DNA from: Chryseobacterium sp. LAM-KRS1
Lineage (GTDB): Bacteria; Bacteroidota; Bacteroidia; Flavobacteriales; Weeksellaceae
Reading direction: 5' to 3'
Assembly: GCF_013184525.1 (NCBI RefSeq)
Contig: NZ_JAAOIZ010000001.1
Location: forward strand, 248,001 to 312,000
Length of the DNA: 64,000 nt
Part shown: piece after piece, positions 8,957 to 17,905 of the stretch
How positions within the stretch are numbered: the stretch's first letter is position 1
How the letters are laid out: each line of letters starts with the position of its first letter
Notes under the pieces: model-generated
Told to the model about the DNA's origin: nothing
Database searches by the model: none
Seen by the model: only the letters and a program-made list of their open reading frames with translations
Made by a program: the position numbers and the translations under genes

Positions 8957-8996
8957 CATTGCAAATATAATTTAAATTAAAAATCTTTACGTTATC

Positions 8997-10103
8997 ATGA
9001 AAAAAAATATACATAAAAATTTATTTGGTATGCTAAAATCCAAAGGTATTTTAGCCATATCAAGTGGATTGTTATTAATGTCTTGTGGTGCACAGATGGG
9101 AGGGTACAGCGAGACCGACGGGGTCTATTATGATCCCAATAAAGATACGCTGCCAGAAGGAGTGATCATTAATGGCGGAAACAGGGTTGGAGAATACTAT
9201 GATTACTATCAGGATGCAAACAATACCAATCTTATTCAGAATGCGGAAACCAACTCCAAAGATCAGGATAACAAATATAGCACATGGGGAGGCGATTCAT
9301 GGAATAATACCGCAACAGATTCTGATTGGGGCGCTTTTGCCGGATCTCAGACCAACTATTACGACAACTCATGGGGTTCACCATGGGGCTGGGGTGGTTG
9401 GTATGGAGGCTATAGCCCATATTGGGGCTGGAACAGAGGCTGGGGCTTCGGAATGTCCTTCGGCTGGGGCTGGGGCGGCTCATGGGGCTGGGGTGGTTAC
9501 CCTTACTGGGGATGGAACTATGGAGGATTTTATGATCCTTTCTGGGGCTGGGGCGGCGGCTACTACGGAAACCCATATTGGGGCTGGGGTGGCGGTTACT
9601 GGGGTAATGGATATTACAACAGACCGGCTTACAGGAGAAGTGGTGCTGACGGAAGACTTGGATATGGTTTAAGCGGATATAACGGAAGTAACGGATCAGT
9701 ATACAGAAACAATATCAATAACTCTGCATTCAGAAACAATTCTGCAGGTTCAGGATTCAGAAACAATACGAATGGTTCAGGGTTCAGAAATAACAATGGT
9801 GGTTTCAGAAACGGAACAATGACTAATGGTAACAATTCCGGATTCAGAGGTAACAATAACAGTGGTTTCAGAAATAATAATTCAGGATATCGTAATCCTA
9901 ATATGAATACTCAGCCAAGACCTAATTACGACAGCCAGCCAAGATACAGAAACGATAGTGGTTTCAGATCAAATGACAACGGTGGCTTCAGATCCGGAGG
10001 ATTCAACTCTGGTGGCGGAGGTGGTTTCCGTGGCGGTTCCGGTGGAGGCGGCGGTGGATTTAGATCCGGCGGCGGCGGCGGCTTCAGATCAGGAGGCAGA
10101 TAA
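8997..10103 (+). CDS. Gly/Trp-rich lipoprotein
   Basis: A 368-residue lipoprotein. The signal peptide ends in the lipobox LLMSC (C30). After an Asn/Asp/Tyr-rich stretch comes a GW-rich segment (about 115-210) with repeated GWGW and GWGGW, then repeated GFRNN units (about 235-330), and a tail of GGGFRSGG repeats. Base composition is locally G-rich because of this. Similar low-complexity lipoproteins precede porin genes in flavobacteria and have been mislabelled vitellogenin-like. Function is unknown; a surface or outer-membrane-associated structural role is an inference. The FadL-like porin gene starts 34 bases downstream, so the two probably form an operon. Confidence 0.75.
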   Translation: MKKNIHKNLFGMLKSKGILAISSGLLLMSCGAQMGGYSETDGVYYDPNKDTLPEGVIINGGNRVGEYYDYYQDANNTNLIQNAETNSKDQDNKYSTWGGDSWNNTATDSDWGAFAGSQTNYYDNSWGSPWGWGGWYGGYSPYWGWNRGWGFGMSFGWGWGGSWGWGGYPYWGWNYGGFYDPFWGWGGGYYGNPYWGWGGGYWGNGYYNRPAYRRSGADGRLGYGLSGYNGSNGSVYRNNINNSAFRNNSAGSGFRNNTNGSGFRNNNGGFRNGTMTNGNNSGFRGNNNSGFRNNNSGYRNPNMNTQPRPNYDSQPRYRNDSGFRSNDNGGFRSGGFNSGGGGGFRGGSGGGGGGFRSGGGGGFRSGGR

Positions 10104-10137
10104 TTTTTAAACATAATAACTAACTATTCAAATAATA

Positions 10138-11562
10138 ATGTTAAAAAAATCTTTAGTAGTACTAGGTATTTCTGCTGCTTACTTTGTGCAGGCACAGGAT
10201 ATTTCTACAATCAGGAATTCGATTGATGTTTATTCTAACACTCCGATGATAGGTTCTTCAAAATTTAATGCGATGGCCGGCTCTAACGGAGCTCTTGGAG
10301 GTGATGCTACTTCATTGATGACAAACCCTGCCGGATTAGGTGTTGCTATTGCGGGAGATGTATCGGCAACGTTGTTTTTAAGCAATACTAAAAATACCAG
10401 CTCTCTGGCTGGATCTTCAACAGATTATAAATTAAATAAATTTACGCTTGGAAATGTTGGTGGTGTTGCAACGATCCAGCTGATGACAGAATCACCATGG
10501 AAGTTCATTAATATCGGTGCCAATCTATCAACGCAGTCTCTTGAGAATTATGTTGAGAGCCCGGGGAATTCCAATGTAGTGATCTCCAAAAACCTGTTAG
10601 ATTCTAATGGAAATCCTGTGGTAGGTAACCTGTCTTACCTTGGGCATGCTTATAACAGATATGGTAATCAGACCAAATTTAACCTGGGGGTGGGTGCGAA
10701 CTATAACAATTCACTTTATCTGGGAGCAAGCATTAATATGCATTACGCTGAAATCGATCAGTATGACAGTGCTTTATTCGGGCTTAATCTGGATGGATCG
10801 GTGAATACTTTTGATAAGCAGTATACCCCGTTTTCGGAAAAATCAAATGGTTTTTCAGCAACAGTAGGGGTTATCGGAAAATTAAGCAATCAGTTCAGAT
10901 TGGGAGCATCTATTGAAACACCGACCTGGTGGAATATCGACAGGGTTTTCCGCGAGTATTATGACGGAAGTAACGGGATCAATTATGACAACTATGTGGA
11001 AGACAGGAATTTCAGGTCTCCGATGAAGGCTACTGTAAGTGGTGCGTTTGTTCCCAATAAGAATTTTGCCATTAACGTAGACTATACTTTAGGACTTACA
11101 AAACCTAAATATGAAGTACAAGGTGCTGCGGAAAGAGAATTGAATTCTTTCTTCAGTGACAATTATAAAAACCTATCGGAAGTAAGGGTAGGTGCGGAAT
11201 ACAGAATTAAGGCATTCAGAATAAGAGGTGGGTATTCCTATACATCAAGTCCTTTTGATGCTTTTACGATCAGTTCTTATTCCAATGCAGGAGTTGCAGG
11301 GGATAACAGCTATAGTAATTTGATTTTGGGAGAAAGAAATACGATAGGAGCAGGTATCGGATATGATTTTGGAAACTTCTATGTGGATGCAGCGTATCAG
11401 AATGTCAGCTCAAAATATAATAACCCATTCCTTAGAGGGAGTGCTGACCTGGGAACAGGATATTATTCAGGTGATTTTGATGTAAATACACCAACATCCG
11501 TTGTTTCTAGTGTGAAAAGCAACAGAGATAACTTCTTTCTTACAGTCGGCTGGAAATTCTAA
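10138..11562 (+). CDS. OmpP1/FadL-like outer-membrane porin
   Basis: A 474-residue outer-membrane beta-barrel. The signal peptide ends at about residue 19 (FVQAQ). The mature start, ISTIRNSIDVYSNTPMIGSS, is followed by MAGSNGALGGDATSLMTNPA. An NPAGLG element like this is typical of the OmpP1/FadL/TodX family, which passes hydrophobic molecules across the outer membrane. Alternating polar and apolar strands run to a C-terminal FFLTVGWKF, and the final aromatic residue is normal for barrels. The substrate is unknown. It sits 34 bases after the Gly-rich lipoprotein and is followed by a strong terminator, so the pair forms one unit. Confidence 0.8.
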   Translation: MLKKSLVVLGISAAYFVQAQDISTIRNSIDVYSNTPMIGSSKFNAMAGSNGALGGDATSLMTNPAGLGVAIAGDVSATLFLSNTKNTSSLAGSSTDYKLNKFTLGNVGGVATIQLMTESPWKFINIGANLSTQSLENYVESPGNSNVVISKNLLDSNGNPVVGNLSYLGHAYNRYGNQTKFNLGVGANYNNSLYLGASINMHYAEIDQYDSALFGLNLDGSVNTFDKQYTPFSEKSNGFSATVGVIGKLSNQFRLGASIETPTWWNIDRVFREYYDGSNGINYDNYVEDRNFRSPMKATVSGAFVPNKNFAINVDYTLGLTKPKYEVQGAAERELNSFFSDNYKNLSEVRVGAEYRIKAFRIRGGYSYTSSPFDAFTISSYSNAGVAGDNSYSNLILGERNTIGAGIGYDFGNFYVDAAYQNVSSKYNNPFLRGSADLGTGYYSGDFDVNTPTSVVSSVKSNRDNFFLTVGWKF

Positions 11563-11595
11563 TTTCCGGATTGTGTAGCAAGTGATTAAATTGAG

Positions 11596-11622
11596 GCTCC
11601 GAATTTTTAATTCGGAGCTTTT
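11596..11622 (+). terminator. Terminator of the lipoprotein-porin operon
   Basis: A perfect ten-base stem (GCTCCGAATT / AATTCGGAGC) with a three-base loop, followed by TTTTAATTT, 33 bases after the porin stop. The SusD gene converges from the other side. Confidence 0.8.
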
Positions 11623-11650
11623 AATTTATATGCATTGGAGTAAGATCTGA

Positions 11651-13303
11651 TTAATCAGGATTCTGGATCAGATTGGGCTGGATCTGAATCTGTTGTTCAG
11701 GAATATATTCAATAATTCTGTTGCTGGTATAAGGAACCGTATAAAAGGGATTATTTCCGTTTAAATGGGTTCCCGGATAATTACGGTCGAGACTTAATTT
11801 ATTTCTGAAGACATCATATTTTCTATGTGCTTCAAAAGCCATTTCAAGTCTTCTTTCCTGAAGAACCAAGTCTAAAATAGTTTGTCCTGATGGAACTGAA
11901 GGATATGCTGGAATTCCCGCTCTTGTTCTGATCGTGTTTACGTCAGCCAGTGCTGAAGCTGAATTTCCCTTTTTAGCATAGCCTTCGGCCCGGTTCAGAT
12001 ACATTTCAGCCAATCTCAGAATAACAGGTGACCATAATTGAGGAACTCCTTCCTGTAATGAACATTTTAAAACATAGAATTTCGGATAACCGTTTCTTTT
12101 GTCCATATCATTGTCCAGATTTACATAAACTTTTACGTTATTAGAATTAATAAAGTAATAATTCGTTTTGGTAGGCAAAATTTCTGATTGCACCTGATAG
12201 TTAACATTATTCATTGTGAAATAGGTATTCCCTCCCTGCTGGAATGTTTTCTGAAAAGTGTAATTATAAGTTATTCCTCCGGAAGCATTTGTACCTTGTT
12301 GTACCCAATAAGCAACAGGAACAGATGGGGTTGCATATTTCGGAGAAATGAACTTCAATCGTGCATCCTGCGGATTTTGATTGATCAGATCCAGATAAGA
12401 AGAAGACGCGTACATCTCACCCCAGCCTACATTTTGAATATTGGCATACATGGATCCTATAGTGTACCAGCCATCACTGTAATCACCATCTTTATTATAT
12501 TTGAATGCAAAAATGGTTTCTTTGTTGGTTTCAGGAGTTTTCGTGGCATAAGAAGGAAGTTCGGAATTAGACAATAGCATATACTTTCCGGAATTAATCA
12601 CCTTATCAGCATATTCAATAGCTTTATCATTATTTTCCATATACAGATACACTCTGGATAGCAGTGCTTGAGCAGCTTCTTTAGATGCGTATGTGTTGTT
12701 TTTATCGAGAGTCATCAATTGTTCCGCTTTTCTCAGATCATTGACTACCTGATCGTAAATTTGACCTACCGTGGCCCTGCCGGGTAATTCGTTTACATCA
12801 TCCGATGTTTTTAATGGTACTCCCAGATTGCCGGTTCCCTGATTGTAAGGTTTTCCAAATACATTTACCAAAGAAAAATAAACGTAGGCCCTTAGGAAAT
12901 AATTTTCCCCGATCAGCTGATCGGTATTGGTATCTTTTCCTTCGGCAAATTTGGAAATAACTTTATTGCATCCAATGATAGCCTTATATCCTGCATTCCA
13001 TATCGTATTGGAGCGGCCATTATTTTTAATACTTCTGTAGTTATAATAATAAAAGAACTGATCGGTGGTCGTACCGCTGATATCAATATTATCTCCGCCA
13101 TATTCACCCACTCTGTAAAGATTGTTGAAAAATCCTCCTCCTGTTGCATCTCCTTTCAAAAGAGCATAGTTTCCGAGAGTAATGGTCTGTAGCCCTGTTG
13201 GATCTGTTAATATGGTATCAGACTCTTTTGAATCATATGGAGACCTGTCTATATTACAAGCTACCGATGTTAGTGCGATAAGTGCTAAAAATATCTTTTT
13301 CAT
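11651..13303 (-). CDS. SusD/RagB family surface lipoprotein
   Basis: A 550-residue nutrient-binding lipoprotein that works with its SusC partner to capture glycans or peptides at the cell surface. The signal peptide ends in the lipobox SVAC (C16). TPR-like helices are visible (YFLRAYVYFSLVNVFGKPYN, near 130-150). The C-terminal SusD signature includes PVILRLAEMYLNRAEGYAKK and LDLVLQERRLEMAFEAHR. It lies 12 bases downstream of susC. No glycoside hydrolase, sulfatase, peptidase or sigma/anti-sigma gene adjoins the pair, so the ligand cannot be guessed. Confidence 0.93.
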   Translation of the reverse strand: MKKIFLALIALTSVACNIDRSPYDSKESDTILTDPTGLQTITLGNYALLKGDATGGGFFNNLYRVGEYGGDNIDISGTTTDQFFYYYNYRSIKNNGRSNTIWNAGYKAIIGCNKVISKFAEGKDTNTDQLIGENYFLRAYVYFSLVNVFGKPYNQGTGNLGVPLKTSDDVNELPGRATVGQIYDQVVNDLRKAEQLMTLDKNNTYASKEAAQALLSRVYLYMENNDKAIEYADKVINSGKYMLLSNSELPSYATKTPETNKETIFAFKYNKDGDYSDGWYTIGSMYANIQNVGWGEMYASSSYLDLINQNPQDARLKFISPKYATPSVPVAYWVQQGTNASGGITYNYTFQKTFQQGGNTYFTMNNVNYQVQSEILPTKTNYYFINSNNVKVYVNLDNDMDKRNGYPKFYVLKCSLQEGVPQLWSPVILRLAEMYLNRAEGYAKKGNSASALADVNTIRTRAGIPAYPSVPSGQTILDLVLQERRLEMAFEAHRKYDVFRNKLSLDRNYPGTHLNGNNPFYTVPYTSNRIIEYIPEQQIQIQPNLIQNPD

Positions 13304-13315
13304 GTTTTGTAAGTT

Positions 13316-16057
13316 TTAAAAGGTGAAGGTGAAACCAAGAGAAAATCTTCTTGGGATAGGATAAATTGCGCCTGCTGTTCCGGAATAGGTAGTTTGGTTA
13401 TCTGCAGGTCCGGCTTCCGGATCTACTCCGGAAAATTTAGTAATGGTAAAGAGATTTTCCCCCATGATATAAATACTTGCCGAAGAGACTTTAAGTTTTT
13501 CCGCTAAAGAATCTGGAAAATTGTATCCTAACCTCAGGGATCTTAATTTCATATAGCTTGCATCTTCAAGGTACCTTGAAGAAGGCTTGTTGGTAAGTGT
13601 ATTATTGTTGAAAATTGCTACAGGATGTGTGGCTATATCTCCAGGTTTTTCCCATCTCTTCCAGCTATCCTTCAGGACCATTTGGTTGTAGTAAGGATAA
13701 GCGCCATCAGAATCAAACAGTTCCCGGTAGGAGTTGTAAATCTGTCCTCCCTGCGAAAAATAAATATTGGCATTAAGGTAAAACCTTTTTACGGTAAGAT
13801 TGGTACTGAAAGATCCATAATAATCGGGTGTAGCAGCGCCTACAATCTGCAGTGTGGCCTGATTGTAATTTGATGTAACACTTTTGGTTCCATCAGCGTT
13901 AATCACTTCCCATTGCCCTGCGCCATTATCAGGATTTACCCCCATCCATTTTCGCATATAGAATGAAGTAACATCGTTTCCGGCAATAGCGACCTGATTA
14001 TTGGATAGAAGCTGGATGCTGTTGTTTCTTGTTGAAAGAACCCTGTTGTTGTAGGTACTGATATTGAAACCAATATCCCAGTTCACATTTTCAGATTTAA
14101 TGACAGCATAATTAACATTGAATTCCCATCCTTTATTTCTTACGTCTCCTACATTCAGGTATTGTCTGTCGACTCCTGTTAATGACGGAAGGGTAACGAG
14201 CATCAGAAGATCTTTGGTTTTATTATTAAAATAATCCACGTTCAGGGTCAGGCGGTTATTGAATGCACGGATATCCGTACCAATATTATTCTGATAAATC
14301 GACTCCCAGGTTAGATTAGGATTGCCTAGCTGGAACCATGTTGCTCCTATCTGAGCATTGTACATCTGAGTCAGCGCATAGAGGTCCTGCCATCCGTAAT
14401 TAGGACTTGGGGTATTTCCTACAAGTCCCCTGCTGGCTCTTAATTTCCATTCGTTGATTGGTTTTACTCCGAAAAATTTTTCTTTGTGAATATTCCATCC
14501 TAAACTGTATGAATAAAATAATCCATTTCTCTGGCTGGCACCAAATGCAGAAGAAGATTCACTTCTTAAAGAACCCTGAATGAAATATTTTTTATCATAT
14601 ACATATTCTGCGTTGAAAAGAAATGCATTGTATGCCCTGTCATATTTTGTGCCTGAGGGCTTTCTTCCTGTCGTTGCTCCGTTGTCGAAGACGTCTGTTC
14701 CCGGAACAATTCCGTATACACCGGCTCTGGAAACCTTATATATTCTGTCGTTATACTCATAGGCTGCTAAAGCATTTACGTTATGAACTCCAAAATCTTT
14801 GTCGAATCTCAACATCTGGTTAAAGAATTTGCTTACATCTTTGGAATAGGATTCTGTTAATTCACCTTTGTTACTATCCCCCGCAATGGATCTCGGATCG
14901 GTATAATACATATCGTCATAATTTCTGTAGGTGACATTATTGGTAGTAACAAACTTTAAATAATCTGTAAATTTAATTTCAGCATCAAAATTCCCGATCA
15001 GATCCAGCTGATTGCTTTTACCATAGTTCCATTGCAAATCGTAAAGGTAATTGGAGTAATCTCTTCCATACCATGTTCCACTATATGAATTAGGGTTTAT
15101 GAGACTTCCATCCGGGGCTTTTGGATTATCCCAAGGCATATTGAGGTACATCTGATACAGAGAACCCTGACGGTCTTTTCCGCTGGTATATGATAGACTC
15201 ACTTTGGGTTTTAATATCAGCCAGGGCTTTACGGTATGTTCATGATTGATCCTGAATGACAATCTGTTATAGTCGTATCCTCTTACAGTTCCGGTTTCGT
15301 CATAATAGTTTCCGGAAATGTACGTCCTTGAATTTTGAGAGCCTCCTCTGAAATCAATGGTGTAGTTTTGAACTACTCCCGTCTGTGTGCCGTTTTTCAG
15401 CCAGTTATATCCAGGATTTCTGAGTTCGGAAGGGATTGAAGGGGCATTTTTTAATGAAGTGAAATAATCATATAATTGGGTACCATCCATCAGTTTGAAG
15501 CGCCCGTTATTGAATGTATTAAACGAATTGTTTACAGAAACATTCATCGTGCTTTTTCCTGCTGTTCCGGATTTTGTGAAGACCTGTACAATTCCGTTTG
15601 CTCCCCTGGAACCATACAAGGCTGTTGATGTCGCATCTTTCAAAATGTTGATGCTTTCGATTTGATTGGGATCCAGATTGGGAGTTCCGTTCATCATTAC
15701 ACCGTCTACGACCCATAATGCCTGGCTTGGACCGTTGATGGTAGCGGTACCCCTGATTTTTACGGTTGCTGAAGATCCCGGACCGCCTCCTCCCTGCATA
15801 ATTTGTGCTCCTGCGGCTTTTCCTTGTAAGAGACTTGATACATCAGAGGTATTGGCATCTTTTAGTTTTTTGTCAGAAATAATTGAGACAGCTGCTGTAA
15901 GACTCGATCTTTTTTGAGTTTTGTATCCTACAATTACAACATCTTCAATGCTTTTTTCCCTCAGGGTGTCTTTTTTTTTATTCGTTTGGGCGGATAAAAT
16001 ACCGCATAATAAAAAACAGGACACAGCTGTTGTCAAACGTTTAGTTCGTTTATTCAT
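13316..16057 (-). CDS. SusC/RagA family TonB-dependent outer-membrane transporter
   Basis: A 913-residue TonB-dependent transporter. The signal peptide ends around residue 23 (GILSAQ). A short linker with a TonB-box-like segment (EDVVIVGY) leads straight into the plug domain (about 50-170, with GAQIMQGGGGPGSSATVKIR and ILKDATSTALYGSRGANGIV, the SusC signature). A 22-strand barrel then runs to the C-terminal FSLGFTFTF. The carboxypeptidase-D-like N-terminal extension common in SusC proteins is absent, which explains the length being below the usual 1000. susD follows 12 bases later. Substrate unknown. Confidence 0.94.
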   Translation of the reverse strand: MNKRTKRLTTAVSCFLLCGILSAQTNKKKDTLREKSIEDVVIVGYKTQKRSSLTAAVSIISDKKLKDANTSDVSSLLQGKAAGAQIMQGGGGPGSSATVKIRGTATINGPSQALWVVDGVMMNGTPNLDPNQIESINILKDATSTALYGSRGANGIVQVFTKSGTAGKSTMNVSVNNSFNTFNNGRFKLMDGTQLYDYFTSLKNAPSIPSELRNPGYNWLKNGTQTGVVQNYTIDFRGGSQNSRTYISGNYYDETGTVRGYDYNRLSFRINHEHTVKPWLILKPKVSLSYTSGKDRQGSLYQMYLNMPWDNPKAPDGSLINPNSYSGTWYGRDYSNYLYDLQWNYGKSNQLDLIGNFDAEIKFTDYLKFVTTNNVTYRNYDDMYYTDPRSIAGDSNKGELTESYSKDVSKFFNQMLRFDKDFGVHNVNALAAYEYNDRIYKVSRAGVYGIVPGTDVFDNGATTGRKPSGTKYDRAYNAFLFNAEYVYDKKYFIQGSLRSESSSAFGASQRNGLFYSYSLGWNIHKEKFFGVKPINEWKLRASRGLVGNTPSPNYGWQDLYALTQMYNAQIGATWFQLGNPNLTWESIYQNNIGTDIRAFNNRLTLNVDYFNNKTKDLLMLVTLPSLTGVDRQYLNVGDVRNKGWEFNVNYAVIKSENVNWDIGFNISTYNNRVLSTRNNSIQLLSNNQVAIAGNDVTSFYMRKWMGVNPDNGAGQWEVINADGTKSVTSNYNQATLQIVGAATPDYYGSFSTNLTVKRFYLNANIYFSQGGQIYNSYRELFDSDGAYPYYNQMVLKDSWKRWEKPGDIATHPVAIFNNNTLTNKPSSRYLEDASYMKLRSLRLGYNFPDSLAEKLKVSSASIYIMGENLFTITKFSGVDPEAGPADNQTTYSGTAGAIYPIPRRFSLGFTFTF

Positions 16058-16319
16058 ACGTAAGTGATTTAGTGGCGGGGCTAAAGTACAAAAAAAATTA
16101 CATCAATATTAATTTGATATAAAAATTATGAATAATTAAAAGAATTAGCTAATTGTTTGATTGTGCGATGTATTATACACTTTAATTGTTTGTTTTCCGT
16201 AATTTTCTCTATAAAAGGAATTATCTTGCCAATTATAAGTTTCCTCTAGTCAGGGTTTTATGAATTAAATTGTAGTGATTTTTAAATACAACTAAGGCCG
16301 GATTTACATAGGGCTGTTC

Positions 16320-17045
16320 CTAATGACCGGAAACCACTGAATGTGAATGGAAGAGGTGCATGATCAGGGCAAGTGATATACCAAGGATTACTAAACCTAT
16401 TTTCGTCCAGTCAATATTATGGTTTTTATTACTTTCAAAAATAATTACTGATGAGATATGCAAGAAAATTCCTCCGACAATTGCCAGAAAATAAGGCTGT
16501 AACTCCGGATTGAAATAATTTCCCAATAACATTCCCATAGGAGAGGCGAGCGCAAATAATGCAATGATCATATAGGTAGGATACGGTGATCTTTTCTCTC
16601 CCTCCTTTCTGTTGAATAAAAAGGCTCCCAAAATAAATGAAATAGGAATGTTATGAAAAACGATACCAAGTAGATAGGGTGATAATACTTCTTTTTCATT
16701 TCCTAAAGGAATACCTTCTATAAATGCATGGACAAACAATCCGGCCATTAAAGCAACGGGAAGTATATTATGATCGTTATGATGATGAAAGTGACCATGC
16801 TCAAACCCTTTGGTTAAAGCTTCCAGAATCATTTGTAATAAGACACCCAGAATTACAAAAATACCTATAATATTACTTTTTTCTGAAGTGTAAACCTGTG
16901 GAAAAACCTCGTTCAAACAGATGGTAATAAGAAACCCTGCACTCAAAATCAAAAGATTTTTAGCCAGTTTTTCTTTTTTACCAAAATGCTTTCCAAGAAA
17001 TACTCCTGCGATTACACTTAAAATCAGTAAAAGGACTATGATCAT
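16320..17045 (-). CDS. ZIP family metal transporter
   Basis: A 241-residue membrane protein with about eight hydrophobic segments. The ZIP metal-site signatures are present: HAFIEGIPLG in segment IV (H106, E110) and HNIPISFILG in segment V (H131, N132). A cytoplasmic His-rich loop, HGHFHHHND (about 83-91), lies between segments III and IV. ZIP proteins import Zn2+, Fe2+ or Mn2+ into the cytoplasm; zinc is the usual guess. The start overlaps the stop of the upstream methyltransferase gene by four bases (ATGA), so the two are translationally coupled. No Zur-like palindrome was recognised upstream. Confidence 0.9.
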   Translation of the reverse strand: MIIVLLLILSVIAGVFLGKHFGKKEKLAKNLLILSAGFLITICLNEVFPQVYTSEKSNIIGIFVILGVLLQMILEALTKGFEHGHFHHHNDHNILPVALMAGLFVHAFIEGIPLGNEKEVLSPYLLGIVFHNIPISFILGAFLFNRKEGEKRSPYPTYMIIALFALASPMGMLLGNYFNPELQPYFLAIVGGIFLHISSVIIFESNKNHNIDWTKIGLVILGISLALIMHLFHSHSVVSGH

Positions 17046-17770
17046 GATTTTTTCTTAAATAAATTGATACAGCGTGGTGACGTTTCTTTATTAAAGCTAT
17101 TCAATTGATAATCACCCCAGATTTTCAACCGTTCAAAGCCACATTCTGAAGCGTAGGAATTGATTTCTTCCAGTGTATGTAGCTTTACCTTCTCAAAAAA
17201 ATGATAAGGCTTTCCTTTAGATTCAAACCGGATGTCTTTGATAATATGTCTTCCTTCAATTTTTTTGCAGATTTTAAAATCGATATCACCGCGGTTGATG
17301 ACTGATTCCGGAACAATTTTACTTCTTACGTACTCTTCGTTCAGATAATCAAGAACAAAATAGCCTCCAGGCTTTAAAACAGAATAAACGGATTGGAAAA
17401 CTTTTTTATCATCACTTTCCTGGTCAAAATATCCGAAACTCGTAAAAAGATTAAAAACGGCATCCACAGGATCTGCATCGATAGGGTTTCGCATGTCATG
17501 AACATCGAAAATAAGGGTTTGGTTTTCAAACTGCTTATCAAACTCAATACTTTGTCTTGATAAATCAAGCCCCAAGACATCATATCCCAATTTATTAAGG
17601 AATACGGAATGTCTTCCTTTTCCGCAGGCAAGGTCAATAATTTTAGAAGAAGGCGGCAGCTGAAGACTTTGAGTAAGCTTTGTAATAAAGTTTTCAGCTT
17701 CCGTATAGTCCCTGTTGCTATAAAGTAAATGATAATAAGGGGTATCAAACCAAGATTCAAACCATTCCAT
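17042..17770 (-). CDS. Class I SAM-dependent methyltransferase
   Basis: A 242-residue cytoplasmic methyltransferase. SAM-binding motif I is IDLACGKGRHSVFL, followed by the acidic loop GLDLS and a post-I region FDVHDMRNP. The core fold is complete, with a C-terminal half typical of small-molecule methyltransferases. The substrate is not evident. The gene overlaps the ZIP transporter gene by four bases and precedes it, although a functional link to metal transport is not obvious. A TATTTTTG motif lies five bases from the start codon, suggesting a leaderless transcript. Confidence 0.85.
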   Translation of the reverse strand: MEWFESWFDTPYYHLLYSNRDYTEAENFITKLTQSLQLPPSSKIIDLACGKGRHSVFLNKLGYDVLGLDLSRQSIEFDKQFENQTLIFDVHDMRNPIDADPVDAVFNLFTSFGYFDQESDDKKVFQSVYSVLKPGGYFVLDYLNEEYVRSKIVPESVINRGDIDFKICKKIEGRHIIKDIRFESKGKPYHFFEKVKLHTLEEINSYASECGFERLKIWGDYQLNSFNKETSPRCINLFKKKS

Positions 17771-17774
17771 AATG

Positions 17775-17782
17775 CAAAAATA
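17775..17782 (-). promoter_or_regulatory. Putative -7 element (TATTTTTG) of the methyltransferase-ZIP operon
   Basis: An exact TAnnTTTG on the reverse strand whose last base is five positions from the start codon. Transcription would begin at or almost at the ATG. Confidence 0.4.
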
Positions 17783-17784
17783 AC

Positions 17785-17792
17785 TAAATTTG
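17785..17792 (+). promoter_or_regulatory. Putative -7 element (TAAATTTG) of the RlmL-like gene
   Basis: An exact TAnnTTTG match, 113 bases before ATG 17906 and back-to-back with the divergent -7 element at 17775-17782. The long leader makes this less certain. Confidence 0.3.
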
Positions 17793-17905
17793 TGCGGTAA
17801 AAGGAAAAGTATTTTAAGATTGAAAGATTGAAAAATTCAATTAATCAAAATATTGGAAGGCTAATCTTTTAATTTTTAAATTATTAAATCTTTTAATAAC
17901 TATTT

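Noticed and set aside
9629..10114. Pro/Leu-rich reading frames opposite the Gly-rich lipoprotein
   Set aside because: They are shadows of GGN/GGT codons read on the other strand. The lipoprotein has a signal peptide and lipobox.
16058..16319. Regulatory RNA or small gene between SusC and ZIP
   Set aside because: AT-rich sequence with an AATTGTTTG word twice 33 bases apart, but no coding frame, no clear hairpin and no exact -7 motif for susC. Reported as empty.
17042..17770. Methyltransferase as part of a restriction or defence system
   Set aside because: The motifs are of a small-molecule class I enzyme and the partner is a ZIP transporter. No nuclease or target-recognition domain is nearby.
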